Shown here: piece after piece, positions 1 through 7,979 of the stretch
How positions within the stretch are numbered: the stretch's first letter is position 1
Layout: each line of letters begins with the position of its first letter
Source: JAFDWI01 sp964544305
GTDB taxonomy: Bacteria; Actinomycetota; Acidimicrobiia; Acidimicrobiales; Iamiaceae
Reading direction: 5' to 3'
DNA length: 43,425 bases
Assembly (NCBI GenBank): GCA_964544305.1
Contig: CAZJAZ010000021.1
Coordinates: 1 to 43,425 of the forward strand
Program-made: the position numbers and the translations under genes
The notes under the pieces: model-generated
Database searches by the model: none
Told to the model about the DNA's origin: nothing
Seen by the model: only the letters and a program-made list of their open reading frames with translations

Positions 1-291
1 GAACCCGCGTCAAAACCCGCACGGGCCGACGCCTTACGGATCTCATCACGCAGCATTGCCCTATTCGCCGACGACCCACCCCTCAACGCAGGTTTCACAC
101 TGCGAGCAGCCCCCGCAGGTAACGGGCCAAGCCGACTCGCTGACAACATGTCAGTCTTTTTGCCACCCCCCCCCCGGTAGTGGAACAGCCCCTGAAGACG
201 GATCCGGATTAGACGCCGAAACCGGGGCAGCAACAAGCACCGACGCCATCAATAACGTCGAAATCGAAACCCAAACCCCATGACGATTCAT
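1..291 (-). pseudogene. secreted protein N-terminus, frameshifted at a homopolymer, runs off left edge
   Basis: Reading leftward from an ATG at 291, with a GGGGTGAG ribosome site about 6 bases upstream, the first frame gives a classic signal peptide: MNRHGVW, a hydrophobic core, and a cleavage-like APVSA. It continues with a Pro/Gly linker. The frame then meets ten C on the plus strand (166-175) and stops soon after at a TGA. If the run were nine (or twelve) bases, the frame would stay open to base 1 with plausible coding sequence (for example ALRGGSSANRAML and RDEIRKASARAGFDAG). The gene is therefore either broken, switched off by slippage, or miscounted in assembly. The protein is exported, but I do not recognise its family, and most of it lies outside the window. 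Confidence 0.6.
166..175. repeat. C10 homopolymer inside a coding region
   Basis: Ten consecutive C on the plus strand (G10 in the sense of the minus-strand gene), just after the signal peptide region. It is the point where the two open frames of that gene disagree by one base. Such tracts are prone both to replication slippage and to sequencing or assembly miscounting. Confidence 0.9.
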
Positions 292-539
292 AAAACCGCT
301 CACCCCAATTCAACAATACGAAATCAATTAAAAACTTCCAGCGCGCACTCTACACACCGCACCACCCTCGTGCAACGATATTCTTGTTTTCCTTCGAGCT
401 ACAACGGCTCTCCGAAGTTGAGCGGGCCCCACCGTGCCAGAAAACCTTCAACTTGTATGCGGCCCCCACAACCGCGCCAAAGAACGCATCCGGGCAAGGA
501 GGTGAGCGCCCGCCACCGCCACCGTCGCGTCCCCATAGA

Positions 540-1316
540 TCACTGCCGACGAATCGGATCGAGCGTCATAGGCGGCAAATCCATCGTCAAGAACCGCATC
601 ATTACCGCTTCGACGAGATCAGGCTGTTCAAGTGGCACGAGATGTGATGCGCCAGGCACGACACAAAGCTGCCCATTTACGATGGACTCATACAGTTCAA
701 CGGTGTGGCGCAGTTGAATGGGTTCATCGTCACCGACGAGTACCAAAGTTGGAACTTCGATGGCATGGAGGTCAGCAGTTGTGAGCGTTGGTTCGTTGCG
801 CCAGAGCCAGGCGGTCTTTTCGTAAAACACATCCCAATGTTCTGGTCCATCAACTGCGGTGGCGCAATAGAGCGCCTTCAGCATGCCAGCCTCGGGATCA
901 TCGGGGCCATCACCCAGTCCCAGCGCGTCCTGATTGAGACCATCGTGATGGAAGTTCGCACCGATCAACACCTGGCGTGCAACAAGTTCACGATGCTCCA
1001 TACCAATGCACAGCGCCACGATGCCTCCGTCGCTCCAACCGACAAAATGTGCAGGCTCGCCGATTACCTCATCGCAAAACATGCTGGTCTCGCGCACCAT
1101 TCCGTCGTACGAGAAAGGGGCATCGGTATCGGGCGTCTGACCATGCCCTCGGCGATCGGGCACATACACGGTGAACCATTTTGTGAAACGATTCGGAAGA
1201 TCTCCCCATGATGTGCCATCGGACATTCCGCCATGGAGAAACACGAGCGGTGGACCATCTCCGCCGGTCAGGTAATGCGTTACAACGCCATCCAGAGCAA
1301 CACTGCATTTCTTCAT
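540..1316 (-). CDS. alpha/beta-hydrolase fold protein
   Basis: This 258-residue protein is a typical single-domain alpha/beta hydrolase. Visible are the oxyanion loop LHGG (28-30 region), the nucleophile elbow GWSDGG with Ser95, an acidic residue in VLVGDDEP (about 196-197), and the catalytic His225 in GASHLVPLEQP. The substrate cannot be told from sequence; esterase, lipase, epoxide hydrolase-like and haloperoxidase-like enzymes share this frame. The ATG at 1316 is chosen because it overlaps the stop of the upstream surface protein as ATGA, which implies translational coupling. A longer reading starting at 1604 would lie entirely on top of the upstream gene and adds no recognisable sequence. 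There is no signal peptide, so the product is probably cytoplasmic. Confidence 0.9.
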   Translation of the reverse strand: MKKCSVALDGVVTHYLTGGDGPPLVFLHGGMSDGTSWGDLPNRFTKWFTVYVPDRRGHGQTPDTDAPFSYDGMVRETSMFCDEVIGEPAHFVGWSDGGIVALCIGMEHRELVARQVLIGANFHHDGLNQDALGLGDGPDDPEAGMLKALYCATAVDGPEHWDVFYEKTAWLWRNEPTLTTADLHAIEVPTLVLVGDDEPIQLRHTVELYESIVNGQLCVVPGASHLVPLEQPDLVEAVMMRFLTMDLPPMTLDPIRRQ

Positions 1317-4300
1317 GGTTTTGTTGCATGCTTTCGTTTCCGGCGAGCCAGTTCGATCACCACACCAGCCCCAACGAGTCCTCCACCGATCAGGGCGATC
1401 AACGCGATTCTGGCACCGGTGAACGGCAAACTCCCATCGCCGGACGTTCCAGCAGGTGGCGCACCGTTCGCCGCCGGTTGTGCAGCCGAGCGCATGGTGC
1501 TTGACGGTCCTGCCGTCGAACCCGGCCGAACGGCACTCGTCGAGGTGGAACCCATCGTTGTCGTCGTTGCGGATGAGGGCTGAGTCGCTTTCGCTTGTGC
1601 ACAATGGGCGGTGAGCGAACCGGTATTTGCCGGATCACAGTTCCATGATGACCATTGTGGTGTTGTGGTCGAATCGGTATGCCACACCATGACTTGACCG
1701 TCGCGTCGAAGTTGGGCGACTTCCATTTTTCCGTCACCATCCCAATCTCCGATTGCGGGTGTACCGACCGTCCATCCACCGGTCAGCTTGGGCCAATTGG
1801 CAGGCGATGCGCCGCTCGCGTCAAACGCGTTGAGCGTGTAGACGCCGTTACCGGCGATCACTTCTGGCGCGGCGCTTCCTCCCACATTGCCAATGGCACT
1901 TTGTACAAAGAACGCCATATCGCTCGTGGTTTGCGGGAAGCCAGGCAGCATTGAACCGTTCGTACCGTTGTACGCGATGACTTGATCATCGTTGGGGATT
2001 TGAAGGTCGTTCAAGTTGATATCCAACATGCGACTGAGCCCAAGGGCTGGCACCGCGTAATCAGGCAAACCGTCACCGGTCAGGTCGCCTGCTGATGGCC
2101 CCGCAAAAGCGACCATTGTCGCAGCAATATCTTGCGAGTTTCGTTGCGCCCCGAACGTGGTTGCACGTGGTCCGCCAACCCCTGCGGCCCAGATAGGTGG
2201 AATTGGCCCGTCGGACGTTGCTCCATATGCACCGGTGCCATCAGCGCCAAAGACCATCAACGTTCCCGTCGCGCTAGCCATTGCGACTTCGATTCCAGGT
2301 TTTGTCGGTACAAAATCCGCGGCGATTGCGGGCATTGCGACACCGTCACCGATTGTGGGCAGAGCTTCTGTTTGGAGCATGGGCACGTGCACAGGCCAGC
2401 CTGGTAGGTATGCACCCGCGTCCGGGTTGACGCTGCCTGCCGGTGGTGATCCAGCCAGCGTGCCCTTTGACGAGATCGCATACACACGTGACGTTCCCGG
2501 TGTCGCGGCGGCTTGGATGAGGTTCACCATGTCGGTGCCATCCCCGCCAATTTGTGGCGCGCCAACATATTCTTCCTGCGCGCCGACGATAATGTCGGGG
2601 TGACCATCGCCGTCAAGATCTGCCAGGGTTGGGGTGGCGATGAGCGAACCCCCTTCGCGCACGTTACTTGTTGACTTGAACGTGACATGGTGGCTGGCGG
2701 GATCAACAGCAGCAGGGGTTTGCGGGTCGACCGCGAGCACGGGAAAACCAGCGACCGGTGTGCCGTTGGCGTGCCACGCGTACACGTGACGATCCATGGC
2801 TGCAGCCACAATTTCAAGGGTGCCGTCTCCATCAAGGTCGCCTAGGGCTGGTGCACTCGCAAAGCCAGATTGAGTTCGGTTGTATTCGTCTTGGGTTGTG
2901 ATCGCGTCGCGGGCGTACGCGGGGTTGGTTGTCATTGTCGCTAACCGTTGCCCACTTCTTGACCAGACGTACACTTTGCCGTTGAGGTCTGCGTCAACGA
3001 TTTCGTTTTGGCCATCGCCGTCAAGATCTCCTACGGCTGGTGCGCCCAGCAAAAATGCTCCAGCCGGTTGGGCTATGTGATCGCGCAACGCCACCGATGA
3101 TCCAGTCGGCCAAAAGGTTGACGGGTCGCCAGACACAGGGAATCCGCTGAGCTCAGTGCCGTTCGCCCGATACGCGTGGATGGTTCCTTGTGATGTCGCG
3201 ACGAGAAGTTCATTGGTGCCGTCGCCATCAACGTCGACGAACCGTGACGATGCACTTGATGTACCGGCGACCGCTCGAGGGAATCCAGCAACAAGATCGG
3301 GGTCGTGGTGAACGAAAATCTGCTTTTGCATTTCTCCGGTCAGGCCATCGCTCGTTCCACCATGTGCGCGTACTTTCACACGTAGCCGGACCGTGAAGCG
3401 TTCTTCGTCGGGCCGGTTTTGGTTTGAGGCGTCAACGGGCGTGCCCTGACCATTGTCGGGGAGTTGCGCTGCGACATCTGCAAGGTTCAACGTGGCCAGG
3501 GTTCCGTCACGTGGACCGGTTAGGCCGGTTCCTCCCCCAAGGCTGTGCCAGGTGTCCGTTGCAGGGTACGCCGGGGGCTGCAAGCCGGTCGTCCATTGCA
3601 CGTCGTAGTCGTAGTTCGTCGCGCGTGGTGCGCCAACGTGGCCGGTGACGGCAACAGAACCGCTGGTGTCTTCGAGGCTGAACCACTTCGGGCCATCAAT
3701 CATTGCTTCGGGGGCAATTGCACCATCTCGAATTGCTTTGAGCATTTCATAGGCGTTGACTCGCCCATAACCAAACGTCGCATCCCAGCCAGCTCGAGAC
3801 GGATAGCGAACGGTATCAACCAACGGATTTCCCGATGGGGTTCCAAAATTGTTGGCCGGGTCGTGTGCGTTGGGGGAGGAAAAGTCGATGTCGTCGGCGG
3901 TTGTGCGCACAATCTGCATGACTTCGTTTGCACTGAGGTTGATGCCGTATTGATCGGCAGTGCTTTCAATGAGACCGACAATGCCCGACATGATGCCGGT
4001 TGCCTCTGACGAACAACTCGATGAAGGAACCGAGACAAATGTGCGTCCACCAAAGTTGGTGCAACCATTCAGGGCGAGATAGCCGGTTGTGGCACCGTCT
4101 TGGAGGAGACCGGTTTTCATGCGAGTCACCGAGTTCACTGCCAGCGTGTGTTCGAGCGCACCGGGCAAATTGGGATGTTTGGAAGCTTCGTCGGCCATCG
4201 AAGCAACCACAACAACGTCACGTCGATAAGCAGCATCGATTGCAGCTTGAGCTTGGCTGGGGTTGTTGATGACCCCGAGAGCTTCTTGAATAACGCGTGC

Positions 4301-5101
4301 ACCAGAGTCAAGAGCAAACAACGCGCCTGCCGCTAAGCGTTGTCCATCCGCGATAAATGAGTCGCCGACGCGCACTGGGAGAAACTGGCATTTTGGACAG
4401 GTTCCAACACTGCCGGTTCCATTCGCTGCGGCAACAGAATCCTTTGCTTCGCCGCTGCCATGCCCGTAGTCAACGGTGTCGAGGGGATCGTTGTCGCCGG
4501 AAAGAAAATCCCATCCGGCGATGTCGTCGATATACCCGTTGTGGTCGTCGTCGGTGCCATTCGAATACGCCGGATCCAAAATGAGGTCTTCGGGGTCTGC
4601 AAGCCCGTTTGCGTTTCGATCGGCAAGCGGACCAAAGTCGGTGATGTTGAATACACCATCTGCATTGCAGTCGCCTGTGGGGGTGGCGGGATAGCAAGGT
4701 GGGTGTGCTTCCGCGAGGTTGATGTGCACCTGTGTGGCAAGGTCAGCCATCGTGTCCGTGCTACGCCAGCGGATGCCCGAATCAAGTACGGCAATAACGA
4801 CATTGGGGTTTCCTTGGCTTATGCCCCAGGCAAGATCAACGGCCGACCCCATTTGGCCACAGAGGTTCTGAGGAGAATCTTGCAGTGCTGGGTCACGCAG
4901 TGACGTGCGTTTGTAGTCGTTTCGGTCAAACTCAGGCGGCAAGGAGCTTGGTTCATCGCTCGGTCCGTAACGCCATGTCCCACAGTTCAACGTGGTGGGT
5001 TCTGCGGCGCGGACAGAGGGGGTTTGAAAGCCGACAATGGACGCGATGCCCAACCCAAGTGTGGCGCACAAAACCGTTCCTCGTTGCACAATGCGTTGCA
5101 T
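1313..5101 (-). CDS. subtilase-like surface protein with FG-GAP repeats and LPFTG anchor
   Basis: The 1262-residue protein begins with a signal peptide ending near SVRAA. Residues about 85-380 form a peptidase S8-like domain: Asp107 in VLDSGI, His214 in DYGHGSG, and probable Ser365 in CSSEATGIMSG. It contains acidic calcium-type insertions (DCNADGV, DRNANGLADP, DDDHNGYIDD). The His motif is HGSG instead of HGTH, the Ser motif is CSS rather than GTS, and the usual oxyanion AAGN stretch reads ASMADE, so catalysis is doubtful. Residues about 615-1180 hold about seven FG-GAP/VCBS repeats (DVDGDG, DLDGDG, DWDGDG), a likely beta-propeller for adhesion or ligand binding. The C-terminus has LPFTG (1225-1229), a hydrophobic segment and a basic tail, the classic sortase signal. 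No sortase gene lies in this window. The downstream hydrolase overlaps by 4 bases. Confidence 0.92.
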   Translation of the reverse strand: MQRIVQRGTVLCATLGLGIASIVGFQTPSVRAAEPTTLNCGTWRYGPSDEPSSLPPEFDRNDYKRTSLRDPALQDSPQNLCGQMGSAVDLAWGISQGNPNVVIAVLDSGIRWRSTDTMADLATQVHINLAEAHPPCYPATPTGDCNADGVFNITDFGPLADRNANGLADPEDLILDPAYSNGTDDDHNGYIDDIAGWDFLSGDNDPLDTVDYGHGSGEAKDSVAAANGTGSVGTCPKCQFLPVRVGDSFIADGQRLAAGALFALDSGARVIQEALGVINNPSQAQAAIDAAYRRDVVVVASMADEASKHPNLPGALEHTLAVNSVTRMKTGLLQDGATTGYLALNGCTNFGGRTFVSVPSSSCSSEATGIMSGIVGLIESTADQYGINLSANEVMQIVRTTADDIDFSSPNAHDPANNFGTPSGNPLVDTVRYPSRAGWDATFGYGRVNAYEMLKAIRDGAIAPEAMIDGPKWFSLEDTSGSVAVTGHVGAPRATNYDYDVQWTTGLQPPAYPATDTWHSLGGGTGLTGPRDGTLATLNLADVAAQLPDNGQGTPVDASNQNRPDEERFTVRLRVKVRAHGGTSDGLTGEMQKQIFVHHDPDLVAGFPRAVAGTSSASSRFVDVDGDGTNELLVATSQGTIHAYRANGTELSGFPVSGDPSTFWPTGSSVALRDHIAQPAGAFLLGAPAVGDLDGDGQNEIVDADLNGKVYVWSRSGQRLATMTTNPAYARDAITTQDEYNRTQSGFASAPALGDLDGDGTLEIVAAAMDRHVYAWHANGTPVAGFPVLAVDPQTPAAVDPASHHVTFKSTSNVREGGSLIATPTLADLDGDGHPDIIVGAQEEYVGAPQIGGDGTDMVNLIQAAATPGTSRVYAISSKGTLAGSPPAGSVNPDAGAYLPGWPVHVPMLQTEALPTIGDGVAMPAIAADFVPTKPGIEVAMASATGTLMVFGADGTGAYGATSDGPIPPIWAAGVGGPRATTFGAQRNSQDIAATMVAFAGPSAGDLTGDGLPDYAVPALGLSRMLDINLNDLQIPNDDQVIAYNGTNGSMLPGFPQTTSDMAFFVQSAIGNVGGSAAPEVIAGNGVYTLNAFDASGASPANWPKLTGGWTVGTPAIGDWDGDGKMEVAQLRRDGQVMVWHTDSTTTPQWSSWNCDPANTGSLTAHCAQAKATQPSSATTTTMGSTSTSAVRPGSTAGPSSTMRSAAQPAANGAPPAGTSGDGSLPFTGARIALIALIGGGLVGAGVVIELARRKRKHATKP

Positions 5102-5116
5102 GATTTCCCCGTTTGT

Positions 5117-5147
5117 CTGACGGTGTCAAAGTTGACCGTACCGTCAG
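5117..5147. promoter_or_regulatory. nested inverted repeat before the surface protein gene
   Basis: The arms CTGACGGT (5117-5124) and ACCGTCAG (5140-5147) are perfect complements. Between them GTCAA (5125-5129) and TTGAC (5132-5136) form a second pair. It lies 16-46 bases upstream of the start codon at 5101, just before the weak ribosome site GGGGAAA. It could be an operator or a leader stem-loop controlling translation. Function is inferred from position and symmetry only. Confidence 0.5.
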
Positions 5148-5155
5148 GTGCACCT
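5146..5155. promoter_or_regulatory. GGTGCACC-core palindrome, copy 1
   Basis: AGGTGCACCT is a perfect 10-base palindrome adjoining the nested repeat upstream of the surface protein. It shares its GGTGCACC core with a second palindrome 113 bases away in the same intergenic region, suggesting a dimeric regulator. The regulator is unknown. Confidence 0.35.
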
Positions 5156-5256
5156 TAATGGCAGGCGACTCATCAATGAATGTAAATGCCAGATAAGACA
5201 TTGGATGGAAGCGATCTCGGCTGTGCGGATAGAGCGCCAAATCGCAATGTCACACC

Positions 5257-5270
5257 CATGGTGCACCATG
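5257..5270. promoter_or_regulatory. GGTGCACC-core palindrome, copy 2
   Basis: CATGGTGCACCATG is a perfect 14-base palindrome with the same GGTGCACC core as copy 1. It ends 5 bases before the ATG of the small ORF at 5276, so a bound protein would sit over its translation or transcription start. Assignment as an operator is inference. Confidence 0.4.
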
Positions 5271-5275
5271 TTGTT

Positions 5276-5452
5276 ATGACACGCCACCAACTGCAACTCA
5301 TTGAAACCCCCAGAGACTCACGTCTTGATGAACACACCAAAGCCGTCGGGCGCGCCGGGCTCGCTCGGGCCCGCTTGGCGCTTGTCGAAGCGGACCGTCG
5401 CCGAGCGGCCCGGTCCCAAGATGGAAAGCCTCACCATCCATCCGCAGCTTGA
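5276..5452 (+). CDS. small hypothetical protein, 58 residues
   Basis: A short open frame from ATG 5276 encodes 58 residues with a composition unlike a random frame: LQLIETPRDSRLDEHTKAVG followed by a basic, Ala/Arg-rich helix (LARARLALVEADRRRAAR). From memory, short actinobacterial hypothetical proteins share the pattern LDEHT then a helix rich in A, R and L; this was not searched. No clear Shine-Dalgarno precedes it. An in-frame ATG at 5258 lies inside a palindrome and is an alternative start. It sits between the divergent surface-protein gene and the thiolase. Function is unknown. Confidence 0.5.
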   Translation: MTRHQLQLIETPRDSRLDEHTKAVGRAGLARARLALVEADRRRAARSQDGKPHHPSAA

Positions 5453-5515
5453 ATAGGCCAGCAATACACACGGTCAGTAGTGCAGACGGTCGATTGAGCA
5501 TCTACGTTTAACGTC

Positions 5516-6694
5516 ATGCGTGAAGTCGTCATTTGTGAAGCTCTTCGTAGCCCAGTTGGCCGTCGTAACGGTGGCCTTGCCAGTGTGCATCCCGCTGACC
5601 TGCTCGGCGAGGTCCTCCGAGCGGTCGTGGAACGTTCCGGAATTGACCCGAACGTCGTTGAGCAAGTTGTCGGTGGTTGTGTGAGTCAAGTGGGGGAACA
5701 ATCCTTTAACGTCACCCGGACCGCGTGGCTTGCGGCAGGATTGCCCTTGACCACCGCAGCGACAACGGTGGATACACAGTGCGGTTCGTCGCAACAGGCC
5801 ACCAACCTGGCAACAGCATTGATCGCATCGGGTGTCGTTGATGTCGCCATTGCCTGTGGCGTTGAATCAATGAGTCGCCTTCCTATTGGTATCAATTCAT
5901 CCAAGAAGCTTGGTCTCGGCGTGCCAATACCAAAGTCGTATTTTGCACAGTACGAGTTCACATCGCAGTTTGAAGGAGCCGAGCGAATCGCAGACAAGTG
6001 GGGCATCACCCGAGACGACACCGATGCATTCGGGCTCCGTTCTCAAGATCTCGCCGCAAACGCCTGGGATGAAGCACGATTTGCAGCTCAGATTGTCGAA
6101 ATTAACGCGCCGGACCTTGACGACGAACACAAGCCAACCGGTACTTTCCACCGCGTCACCAAAGATGAGGGTCTGCGCTCGACGACACGTGAAAAGCTCG
6201 CGTCACTCAAACCCGTTGCTCGAGAGAACGGGGTCCATACTGCGGGCAACGCGTCACAAATCTCTGACGGAGCAGCCGCGCTATTGATGATGACCCCAGA
6301 GCGTGCTGACGAACTCGGTATACAACCCATTGCTCGCATCGTCGACACCTGTCTCGTAGGTGTGGATCCGATCCTCATGCTCACCGGGCCAATCGACGCG
6401 ACCCAGCGACTCCTGAGGCGAGCCAACCTTTCAATAGACGACATTGACGTGTTTGAAATCAACGAGGCATTCGCGTCAGTCGTGCTTGCCTGGCAGGCCG
6501 AGGTCGGAGCCGACCCCGCCAAAGTCAATCCGAATGGTGGAGCCATCGCACTTGGCCACCCGCTTGGTTGTACCGGCGCGTTTCTCATCACCAAAGCCGT
6601 CCATGAACTTCACCGAAGCGAACAGAACCGGGCACTCATTGCCATGTGTTGTGGCGGTGGGCTTGGCACTGGAACAATCGTCGAACGCATCTGA
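5516..6694 (+). CDS. thiolase (acetyl-CoA C-acyltransferase family)
   Basis: A full-length 392-residue thiolase. The nucleophilic Cys89 is in DTQCGSSQQA, the active-site His in IALGHPLGCTGA, and the second catalytic Cys in MCCGGGLGTG near the C-terminus. It either cleaves 3-ketoacyl-CoA in beta-oxidation or condenses acetyl-CoA units; the sequence alone does not separate these roles. The N-terminus REVVICEALRSPVGRRNGG is typical of degradative FadA-type enzymes. No good ribosome site is visible before ATG 5516, so a leaderless message is possible. It is followed closely by the deacetylase gene in the same direction. No KstR-type operator was found in front of it, unlike the lipid genes at the right end. 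Confidence 0.93.
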   Translation: MREVVICEALRSPVGRRNGGLASVHPADLLGEVLRAVVERSGIDPNVVEQVVGGCVSQVGEQSFNVTRTAWLAAGLPLTTAATTVDTQCGSSQQATNLATALIASGVVDVAIACGVESMSRLPIGINSSKKLGLGVPIPKSYFAQYEFTSQFEGAERIADKWGITRDDTDAFGLRSQDLAANAWDEARFAAQIVEINAPDLDDEHKPTGTFHRVTKDEGLRSTTREKLASLKPVARENGVHTAGNASQISDGAAALLMMTPERADELGIQPIARIVDTCLVGVDPILMLTGPIDATQRLLRRANLSIDDIDVFEINEAFASVVLAWQAEVGADPAKVNPNGGAIALGHPLGCTGAFLITKAVHELHRSEQNRALIAMCCGGGLGTGTIVERI

Positions 6695-6721
6695 TACGCC
6701 ACGGCGACGTAACGTGGTGGT

Positions 6722-7555
6722 GTGACTGAACTCGCGCGACGCCTTGGGTTTGACGACAACGACAAGATTCTTATTATCAACGCGGACGACCTCGGTATGT
6801 GTCATGCCGCCAACGTCGGTGTGTTTGAATCGCTCACCAAGGGTGTCGCAACGAGTGCCACGCTCATGGTGCCGTGCCCGTGGAGCCGTGATGCGGCCAC
6901 GCGTTACACGGGTGAAGACATCGGAGTTCACCTCACGCTCAATGCCGAGTTCGACACGTACCGGTGGGGACCGCTCACCCACTCCCCTACGTTGCGCGAC
7001 GGAGACGGTGGCTTCCCCCGCACCATCGAAGACGTATCCGACCACGCCGACACCACCGAAGTCATACGTGAACTCCACGCACAAATTGAGCGGGCGATCT
7101 TGTGGGGTTTCGACGTCACCCACCTCGATACTCATATGGGCACATTGCAGTTGCGTCCCGAACTTTTTGATGCGTACCTCGACGTTGCCGTGCACTTCGC
7201 ACTGCCCATTCGGCTCACCGGGCCTTCTATTGAGCGAATTGTTGGATTCCCGTTCCGATCGCTTGCAGCCGACGAGGGTGTGCTTTTCCCTGATCATTTT
7301 CTCTACGAATCAGGCACCTCGATACGCCCACTCCTCGAGCGGTATCTTACGGATCCACGACCGGGCGTGACCGAGGTTCTCGCACATCCCGCAATTGATA
7401 CGGCAGAAGTACGAGCAATAACTGACGACGCGCATCGCCGTATCGACGATTACGAATGTCTGACCAACGACCCTGAGTTGCAGAACCGGCTCGCCCAAAA
7501 AAACATCAAGTTGATCGGCTACCGGGAACTGCGCAATGCCCAACGCGCCAGCTAA
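6722..7555 (+). CDS. ChbG/HpnK (YdjC) family carbohydrate deacetylase
   Basis: This 277-residue protein matches the YdjC/ChbG/HpnK deacetylase family. The metal-binding motif NADDLGMC (Asp22, Asp23) opens the domain. It is followed by GVHLTLN, the second metal ligand motif THLDTHMGTL, and LAHPAID near the C-terminus. Family members remove acetyl groups from N-acetylated sugars such as diacetylchitobiose or hopanoid-linked glucosamine with a divalent metal. The start is a GTG, 27 bases after the thiolase stop, so the two genes are probably co-transcribed. Which sugar is used here is unknown; there is no chitin or hopanoid cluster in the window. Confidence 0.88.
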   Translation: MTELARRLGFDDNDKILIINADDLGMCHAANVGVFESLTKGVATSATLMVPCPWSRDAATRYTGEDIGVHLTLNAEFDTYRWGPLTHSPTLRDGDGGFPRTIEDVSDHADTTEVIRELHAQIERAILWGFDVTHLDTHMGTLQLRPELFDAYLDVAVHFALPIRLTGPSIERIVGFPFRSLAADEGVLFPDHFLYESGTSIRPLLERYLTDPRPGVTEVLAHPAIDTAEVRAITDDAHRRIDDYECLTNDPELQNRLAQKNIKLIGYRELRNAQRAS

Positions 7556-7564
7556 GAGGCTGCG

Positions 7565-7966
7565 TTAGTCCACGAGATCCGACGTGGCGTCGGCCAAAGA
7601 TTGCCGTCCCTCCCCAAAAGAAGCCGATCCCCACGCCCCAAGTAACGCCAGAAGTGGCCCGGTTGGACCATCTGTTTTTAGATCGCCGGTCATGTACGAA
7701 ACCTGCGGGTTTGCGGTGCCGAGTGCAAAACCTCGCGCGTCATCCCAGGTTGTTTTCAATTGCAAATTGGCATCGTTCGATTTCACCGGCGCATAGGACG
7801 AAACCACACCTCCTGCGATCACAATGCTGACACGCCCACGTCCACGAGGCGCACCGGTGATTTGCACTTCAATCGTGCAATCTTGCAGGACCGGTGGGGC
7901 ACTGGAACACGCTGCGAGGAGCGCGTCGCCCCACTGCTGGCTCAAAAATTCCACCGCGCACCCCAT
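7565..7966 (-). CDS. SCP2-like sterol/lipid carrier protein
   Basis: A 133-residue protein starting at ATG 7966; a TTG at 7975 would add three residues. The opening AVEFLSQQWGDALLAA and the later pattern of a beta strand then SYMTGDLKTDGPTGPLLALL resemble the sterol carrier protein 2 fold, in which an amphipathic pocket binds acyl chains or sterols. I base the assignment on this pattern, not on an alignment. It begins 13 bases after the mca stop on the same strand, so it is probably the last gene of the mca operon. It has no signal peptide and is likely cytoplasmic. In actinobacteria SCP2-fold domains also occur in mycothiol-related enzymes, which makes the neighbour interesting. Confidence 0.6.
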   Translation of the reverse strand: MGCAVEFLSQQWGDALLAACSSAPPVLQDCTIEVQITGAPRGRGRVSIVIAGGVVSSYAPVKSNDANLQLKTTWDDARGFALGTANPQVSYMTGDLKTDGPTGPLLALLGAWGSASFGEGRQSLADATSDLVD

Positions 7967-7979
7967 CCGCTGCAAAGGA

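Noticed and set aside
1317..1604. N-terminal extension of the alpha/beta hydrolase
   Set aside because: It overlaps the surface-protein C-terminus in another frame, is Trp/Arg/Cys-rich and unlike the family; the coupled ATG at 1316 is better.
6476..7297. Minus-strand frame of 273 residues
   Set aside because: It is antisense to the thiolase end and the YdjC deacetylase, both with clear motifs.
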